NCBI GenBank assembly: GCA_035574175.1
Contig: DATLZB010000187.1
Coordinates: 1-10,485, forward strand
Direction of reading: 5' to 3'
Source: DATLZB01 sp035574175
GTDB taxonomy: Bacteria > Pseudomonadota > Alphaproteobacteria > Rhizobiales > Hyphomicrobiaceae
DNA length: 10,485 nt
The translations under genes and the position numbers were made by a program. A model generated the notes under the pieces. It searched no databases. It saw nothing but the letters and a program-made list of their open reading frames with translations, and had not been told where the DNA came from. Numbering within the stretch: the first letter of the stretch is position 1; the number at the start of each line of letters is the position of its first letter. Shown here one piece after another: positions 6,776 through 10,485 of the stretch.

Positions 6776-8086
6776 ATGCCCGCGCAGCCCAAGACAGCGA
6801 ACGGCTCCACGGTGTTCATCAATGCCCGCCTTATCGATCCGGCCTCGGGCCGTGACGAGCCGGGTGGGCTTTTGGTCAGAAACGGCCTCATCGCCGATCT
6901 CGGCACCCATCTGCGCCGCAACGCGCCGGACGGCGCCACCGTGGTCGACTGCAAGGGTCACGTGCTGTGCCCGGGCCTCATCGACATGCAGGTGTTCACC
7001 GGCGAGCCCGGCTCCGAGCACCGCGAGACGCTGCGCACCGCCGGCCAGGCGGCGGCCGCCGGCGGGGTCACCACCATCGTGGTCATGCCGGATACCGACC
7101 CGGTGATCGACCAGGTAGCGCTGGTCGACTTCATCCAACGCCGCGCCCGCGACAACTGCATCGTCAACGTCCATACCATGGCGGCGCTGACCAAAGGGCT
7201 GGCGGGACAGGAGATCAGCGAGATCGGTCTGCTGCAGCGGGCCGGCGCCATCGCCTTCTCCAACGGCAAGAGCAGCGTGGTCGATACCAAGGTCATGCAT
7301 AATGCCCTGCTCTATGCCAAGGACTTCGGTGCCCTCATCGTGCATCACACCGAAGACCCCTTCCTGTCCAAGGGCGCCAGCATGAACGCCGGTCCGACGG
7401 CAGCGCGGCTCGGCCTTCCGGGCGCGCCCAAAGCGGCCGAGACCATCATGCTCGAACGCGACGTGCGACTCGTGGAGATGACCGGGGGACGCTATCACGC
7501 CGCCACCATCAGCTGCGCCGAGAGCCTGGCCGTTATTCGCGCTGCCAAGGCGCGCGGGCTTCCCGTCACCTGCGGCGTCTCCATTAATCACCTGACGCTG
7601 AACGAGACCGACATCGGCTCCTACCGCACGTTCCTCAAGCTCCGACCGCCGCTGCGCTCGGAGGAGGACCAGCAGGCCATGGTGCGGGGGCTGGCCGCCG
7701 GCGACGTCGACGTCATCGTGTCGAGCCACGATCCGCAGGATGCGGACGTCAAGCGCCGGCCGTTCGACGAGGCGGCCGACGGCGCCATCGGCCTTGAGAC
7801 GCTGCTTGCCGCTGCGCTCCGCCTCGTCCACAACGACAGCGTAAGCCTGAAGGTACTGCTGCGCGCCATGACCATTGCGCCTGCGAAGCTCTTGGGCCTG
7901 CCTTCCGGGCGGCTCGAGAAAGGCGCGCCTGCCGATCTGCTGCTGTTCGATCTGGCGCAGCCCTGGGTGGTCGACCGAGAGGCGCTACGCTCGCGCTCGA
8001 AGAACTCACCCTTCGACGAAAGCAAGCTTCAGGGCCGCGTGCTGCGCACCGTGGTTGCGGGCGAAACCGTGTACCAGTACGCTTGA
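6776..8086 (+). CDS. pyrC': Inactive dihydroorotase-like protein PyrC' (probable PyrB partner)
   Basis: This is a 436-residue amidohydrolase-fold protein of the type I dihydroorotase family, but with the catalytic centre destroyed. The family HxH after PGLIDM is replaced by Q72-V73-F74. The aspartate of the FSDDG motif is lost (F161-S162-N163-G164). H191 in HHTED is kept. The second histidine of HIAHVS is T244. The aspartate of TDHAPH is S317 (SSHDPQ). Five of six metal ligands are therefore missing, while the rest of the fold (EPGSEHRETL, MPDTDPVID, MNAGP, APAKLLGL near the C terminus) is intact. In Pseudomonas such a protein is needed for the PyrB dodecamer; the same role is inferred here. 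A true dihydroorotase must be encoded elsewhere. A GTG at 6767 overlapping the pyrB stop as GTGA would add three residues. Confidence 0.92.
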   Translation: MPAQPKTANGSTVFINARLIDPASGRDEPGGLLVRNGLIADLGTHLRRNAPDGATVVDCKGHVLCPGLIDMQVFTGEPGSEHRETLRTAGQAAAAGGVTTIVVMPDTDPVIDQVALVDFIQRRARDNCIVNVHTMAALTKGLAGQEISEIGLLQRAGAIAFSNGKSSVVDTKVMHNALLYAKDFGALIVHHTEDPFLSKGASMNAGPTAARLGLPGAPKAAETIMLERDVRLVEMTGGRYHAATISCAESLAVIRAAKARGLPVTCGVSINHLTLNETDIGSYRTFLKLRPPLRSEEDQQAMVRGLAAGDVDVIVSSHDPQDADVKRRPFDEAADGAIGLETLLAAALRLVHNDSVSLKVLLRAMTIAPAKLLGLPSGRLEKGAPADLLLFDLAQPWVVDREALRSRSKNSPFDESKLQGRVLRTVVAGETVYQYA

Positions 8087-8138
8087 CGGCCACGTCTTCT
8101 CCTGTGGGCCTCGTTGCGAGCGCGCGAACGGGTTCTCC

Positions 8139-8756
8139 ATGAGCACCGTCTTCACGCTTCCCGTGCTGCTGGCCTTACTTGCCGGATACCTGCTCGGCTC
8201 GATTCCTTTCGGGCTGATTCTCACCCGCGCGGCGGGCCTCGGCGACATCCGCCGCCTTGGCTCGGGTAATATTGGCGCCACCAACGTGCTGCGCACCGGC
8301 CACAGGGGCCTGGCGGCCGCGACCCTCGCCCTTGACGCCTTGAAGGGCACGGCCGCGGTGCTGCTCGCCAAGTCCGGCGCGTTGGGGTTGCTGCCCGGAC
8401 CGATCGTTCCGCTGGCCGCCGGCCTTGGCGCCCTGCTCGGCCATCTCTTCCCCGTCTGGCTGGGGTTCCGTGGCGGCAAGGGCGTCGCCACCTACATCGG
8501 CGTGCTGGCCGCGCTCTATCCTCTGGCAGCGTTGGCCTTCGTCGCGGTCTGGCTCGCCGTTGCCGCCGCCACTCGTTATTCGTCCCTGTCGGCCCTCTCC
8601 GCCGCCATTGCCACGCCGTTCGCCGTCTGGGCCCTTGGCCGGGCCGATGCCGCCGTGCTGCTGGCGCCGACGAGCGCGCTTTTAGTTTTCGCGCATCGCG
8701 CCAACATTCGCCGCCTGATCGCCGGTGTGGAGCCAAAGATCGGTGCCAAAGCCTGA
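8139..8756 (+). CDS. plsY: Glycerol-3-phosphate acyltransferase PlsY
   Basis: PlsY transfers an acyl chain from acyl phosphate to glycerol-3-phosphate, giving lysophosphatidic acid, the first step of membrane phospholipid synthesis, in the inner membrane. The protein has 205 residues, the usual length. All three family motifs are present: GSIPFGLI at 20-27 with RLGSGNIGATNVLR at 39-52; GHLFPVWLGFRGGKGVAT at 101-118; and HRANIRRLIAGVEPKI at 186-201. Hydrophobic stretches near residues 5-30, 60-80, 85-105, 117-160 and 165-185 fit a polytopic membrane protein. It starts 52 nt after pyrC', with no strong ribosome binding site visible, and its end overlaps the likely dprA start by 14 nt. Position in the pyrB operon suggests cotranscription. 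Confidence 0.96.
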   Translation: MSTVFTLPVLLALLAGYLLGSIPFGLILTRAAGLGDIRRLGSGNIGATNVLRTGHRGLAAATLALDALKGTAAVLLAKSGALGLLPGPIVPLAAGLGALLGHLFPVWLGFRGGKGVATYIGVLAALYPLAALAFVAVWLAVAAATRYSSLSALSAAIATPFAVWALGRADAAVLLAPTSALLVFAHRANIRRLIAGVEPKIGAKA

Positions 8757-9903
8757 GTTGCGACAGCCGTCTGCGCACGCGCCGCTACCGGTAGCGGTGC
8801 TCGACGACGCCCAGCGGTTGGCGTGCCTGCGCCTGGTGCGCTCCGAAAACGTCGGCCCGGTCACCTTCCGCGCCCTCATCAATCATTACGGAGGCGCCGC
8901 CCAAGCGCTTGCCGCGTTGCCCGAGCTGGCGCGCCGCGGCGGGCGCGGGCGACCCTCACGCATCTGTTCGGCCGCCGCGGCCGAGGAAGAACTCGCCGCG
9001 GCGCACAAGGCGGGCGCGCAACCGGTATTCACCATCGAACCCGGATACCCGGCGCCGCTCGCCTTCCTCGATGACGCACCGCCGATGCTTTACGTCAAGG
9101 GCGACGCTCGCCTCCTAAACCGGCCCGTCGTCGCCCTGGTCGGCTCGCGTGACGCTTCGGCAGCGGGGCAGAGATTGGCCCGTCAGCTCGCGGGCGGCAT
9201 CTCGGCGGCGGGCTACGTCGTAGCCTCGGGGCTTGCCCGCGGCATCGACGCCCAGGCCCATCTGGCCGCCCTCGATGGCGGCACCGTTGCCGTGCTGGCA
9301 GGCGGTATCGACGTCGTCTACCCGCCCGAGCACCGATCCCTGCAGGAGGTGATCGCTCAACGAGGCTGTCTCCTCACCGAGCAGCCGCCGGGCTTTGTTC
9401 CGCGCGCGCAGGACTTTCCGCGTCGCAACCGCATCCTGTCGGGAATCTCCCTGGCGGTGGTGGTGGTCGAGGCCACGCGCCGCTCGGGCTCCCTCATCAC
9501 GGCCCGCTTCGCCGGCGAGCAGGGTCGCGAAGTCATGGCCGTGCCGGGTCATCCCCTCGACCCCAGAGCCGAGGGCACCAATCGGCTAATCAAGGATGGG
9601 GCGACCCTGGTGACGTCGGCGGAGGATATCCTGCAGGCCCTGTCCTGCCCCGCACCGGCTCCCGCCCTTAAGGAGCCGGTTGTGCCCGAGGTCGTTACGG
9701 AGGCGCAGGGAGAGCAGCCGGCGGCCGACGCCCATGATCGCATCATCCGCGCGCTCGGGCCCGCCCCGGTCGATGTCAACGAACTTGCCCGTGCCGCCGA
9801 TCTGCCTATTCGGGCGGTGCAGGTGGCGCTGATGGAGCTTGCCCTTGCCGGCCGCATCGAGCTGCACGGCGCCCATCTCGTGTCACTGAAGCCGCCGGCT
9901 TGA
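8743..9903 (+). CDS. dprA: DNA-processing protein DprA
   Basis: DprA binds single-stranded DNA and loads RecA on it, mainly during natural transformation, though it is conserved in many species not known to be competent. The 386-residue protein has an N-terminal SAM-like helical region (about 20-110) and a Rossmann-like DNA-binding core. The core carries VALVGSRDAS (G134-S135-R136), SGLARGID at 162-169, FPRRNRILSGIS around 226-235 and PGHPLDPRAEGTN at 268-280. A C-terminal winged-helix domain spans about 322-380 (VDVNELARAADLPIRAVQVAL). Between them is a Pro/Ala/Glu-rich linker. I chose the GTG at 8743 because GGAG lies at 8729-8732 inside plsY. A TTG at 8758 just after the plsY stop is an alternative. 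It closes the pyrB operon. Confidence 0.95.
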   Translation: MPKPELRQPSAHAPLPVAVLDDAQRLACLRLVRSENVGPVTFRALINHYGGAAQALAALPELARRGGRGRPSRICSAAAAEEELAAAHKAGAQPVFTIEPGYPAPLAFLDDAPPMLYVKGDARLLNRPVVALVGSRDASAAGQRLARQLAGGISAAGYVVASGLARGIDAQAHLAALDGGTVAVLAGGIDVVYPPEHRSLQEVIAQRGCLLTEQPPGFVPRAQDFPRRNRILSGISLAVVVVEATRRSGSLITARFAGEQGREVMAVPGHPLDPRAEGTNRLIKDGATLVTSAEDILQALSCPAPAPALKEPVVPEVVTEAQGEQPAADAHDRIIRALGPAPVDVNELARAADLPIRAVQVALMELALAGRIELHGAHLVSLKPPA

Positions 9904-9918
9904 ACGCTCGGGCGGCTT
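9889..9918. terminator. Possible hairpin at the dprA 3' end
   Basis: AAGCCGCC (9889-9896) and GGCGGCTT (9911-9918) are perfect 8-bp arms with a 14-nt loop spanning the dprA stop. The hairpin lies between convergent genes and could end transcription from both sides. It has no T tract after it on the plus strand, so confidence is low. Confidence 0.3.
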
Positions 9919-9922
9919 ACCG

Positions 9923-10159
9923 TCAGCGACCCTCGAGCTGCTGACGGGCCTCGTCGTGCGCGAGCGCCAGAATTGCCGCCAGCCGCCTCAGGTCGCCCTG
10001 CTCGGCCATGACCTTCAGTTCGGCCACCAGCTCGCACAGATACTCGAGCCTTTGCGGTGGGGTCGCCGCTGGCAGCTGCCCTTCCGGCGCGACACCGAGC
10101 CAAGGCGCGCTCATCGGCGTGCTGCTCGCTCCGGCCGTCTCCGATTGCACTCTCATCAT
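9923..10159 (-). CDS. Small helical protein of unknown function
   Basis: A 78-residue protein that I do not recognise by name. The first 35 residues look disordered (Ser/Pro/Ala-rich). The rest, from LEYLCELVAELKVMAEQG to LAALLA-like ILALAHDEARQQL, reads as two amphipathic helices joined by a turn at GDL. Similar short proteins ending in two helices are common in alphaproteobacteria. Translation may begin at the ATG at 10159 or the adjacent one at 10156, with GAGG very close and AAGG 9 nt upstream; an ATG at residue 16 is also possible. It is convergent with dprA (19 bp apart) and divergent from topA. A promoter-like TTGCAG-N17-TAGATA lies upstream. The amphipathic helices and placement make a real gene likely, but function is unknown. 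Confidence 0.6.
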   Translation of the reverse strand: MMRVQSETAGASSTPMSAPWLGVAPEGQLPAATPPQRLEYLCELVAELKVMAEQGDLRRLAAILALAHDEARQQLEGR

Positions 10160-10190
10160 CGCCTCACGCCTTGCTCGGGGCTCGCGCTGG

Positions 10191-10241
10191 TTGCACGGAC
10201 CGGACCCGGAGTTATCTAACAATACAACAGAATATCTGCAA
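10191..10241. promoter_or_regulatory. Overlapping divergent promoter-like elements, small gene and topA
   Basis: An AT-rich island in otherwise GC-rich DNA holds two promoter-like pairs that share one -10 segment (10213-10218). On the minus strand, TTGCAG (10241-10236) and TAGATA are 17 nt apart and would start the small gene near 10206. On the plus strand, TTGCAC (10191-10196) and TATCTA are 16 nt apart and point to topA with a long leader. The minus-strand assignment is the more natural one. Confidence 0.35.
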
Positions 10242-10281
10242 TGAAGGCCGTCCGCGTTGTGCAGGTTTGCAGGCCGTGCCG

Positions 10282-10310
10282 TTTGACAGGGAGGCCTCCA
10301 TCACCCATTT
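10282..10310 (+). promoter_or_regulatory. Candidate topA promoter
   Basis: A perfect -35 TTGACA (10282-10287) is followed after 17 nt by CATTTT (10305-10310), a poor -10. Transcription would begin near 10317, giving a leader of about 87 nt that contains the hairpin and the CtrA-type box. Confidence 0.35.
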
Positions 10311-10352
10311 TCCTGCCCCGACGAGCGGGGGGCCGCTTTCACGACCGGCCTC

Positions 10353-10369
10353 GAGGTTAGGGCAACCTC
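10353..10369 (+). repeat. Short hairpin in the topA leader
   Basis: GAGGTT and AACCTC are perfect 6-bp arms around AGGGC. No T tract follows, so it is not a standard terminator. It ends 1 nt before the CtrA-type box. Confidence 0.35.
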
Positions 10370-10370
10370 C

Positions 10371-10386
10371 TTAAGCACCCGTTAAC
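10371..10386 (+). promoter_or_regulatory. CtrA-type binding box upstream of topA
   Basis: TTAA (10371-10374), seven bases, then TTAAC (10382-10386) exactly matches the full CtrA consensus TTAA-N7-TTAAC of alphaproteobacteria. It ends 17 bp before the topA ATG. In DNA of this GC content a perfect match is unlikely by chance at a given site. So close to the start codon, binding would more likely block than activate topA transcription. Confidence 0.5.
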
Positions 10387-10403
10387 CGCACCAGCAGGGG
10401 TTC

Positions 10404-10485
10404 ATGAACGTCGTCATCGTAGAATCGGCGGCCAAGGCCAAGGCCATCAACAAGTATCTGGGCCCCGGCTACAAGGTCATTCCCT
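10404..10485 (+). CDS. topA: DNA topoisomerase I, N-terminal start (runs off window)
   Basis: Type IA topoisomerase relaxes negative supercoils by passing one strand through a break held by a tyrosine. Only 27 codons are present, but they read MNVVIVESAAKAKAI then NKYLGPGYKVIP, the start of the TOPRIM domain. VESxAKAKTI-type sequence carries the conserved glutamate (E7). The ATG is preceded by AGGGG (10396-10400) at a short 3-nt spacing. The location after plsY and dprA matches the usual order in Hyphomicrobiales. Catalytic tyrosine and zinc-ribbon regions lie outside the window. Confidence 0.93.
   Translation, partial: MNVVIVESAAKAKAINKYLGPGYKVIP

Noticed and set aside
6563..7831. Minus-strand open frame of 422 codons opposite pyrB and pyrC'
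   Set aside because: Antisense to two recognised genes and without domain features; a GC shadow.
8126..8135. GAAC-GG-GTTC before plsY as an operator
   Set aside because: Four-base arms only, in a short gap within an operon; expected by chance.
10241..10360. 39-codon open frame in the topA leader ending inside the hairpin
   Set aside because: No ribosome binding site, Arg/Pro-rich composition and no recognisable leader-peptide feature; probably chance.
10400..10409. Palindrome GTTCATGAAC over the topA start codon, considered as a LexA box
   Set aside because: The alphaproteobacterial LexA box is GTTC-N7-GTTC in direct orientation; this is an inverted 2-nt-spaced pair made partly by the start codon and second codon.

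Overview
The window is GC-rich chromosomal DNA, gene-dense and housekeeping in character. It most likely comes from an alphaproteobacterium of the order Hyphomicrobiales (Rhizobiales). Three things point there: the run pyrB - inactive dihydroorotase - plsY - dprA - topA, which is a familiar gene order in that group; the rhizobial look of the individual proteins; and a perfect CtrA-type box (TTAA-N7-TTAAC) in front of topA. I see no tRNA, rRNA, insertion sequence, prophage or CRISPR array.

Layout. (1) 1-1709, minus strand: a VOC-family metalloenzyme gene, then ruvC and ruvA (ruvA runs off the left edge). These encode the Holliday-junction resolvase and the junction-binding protein, and they overlap by ATGA. 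(2) 1710-1850: a short divergent regulatory gap with a 7-bp dyad. (3) 1851-3515, plus strand: an AidB-type acyl-CoA dehydrogenase. (4) 3528-5547, minus strand: a DUF599 membrane protein downstream of a PcfJ-like protein of unknown function. (5) 5548-5810: a divergent regulatory gap with a good promoter for pyrB and several GCGCAA repeats, two of which form a 12-bp palindrome. (6) 5811-9903, plus strand: a tightly packed operon of pyrB, a pseudo-dihydroorotase gene (pyrC'), plsY and dprA. (7) 9923-10159, minus strand: a small helical protein gene convergent with dprA. (8) 10160-10403: a divergent regulatory gap. (9) 10404-end: the start of topA.

How the genes work together. PyrB makes carbamoyl-aspartate in pyrimidine synthesis. 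The adjacent dihydroorotase-like protein has lost five of its six metal ligands, so it is probably a structural partner of PyrB rather than an enzyme; a true PyrC must be encoded elsewhere. PlsY starts phospholipid synthesis, DprA loads RecA on incoming single-stranded DNA, and TopA relaxes negative supercoils, so the right half joins nucleotide, membrane and DNA-topology functions. The left half holds recombination (RuvA, RuvC) and probable detoxification or stress functions (VOC, AidB-like). The least explained items are the PcfJ-like gene, the CtrA box before topA, the near-leaderless pyrB start, and the small protein at 9923-10159.
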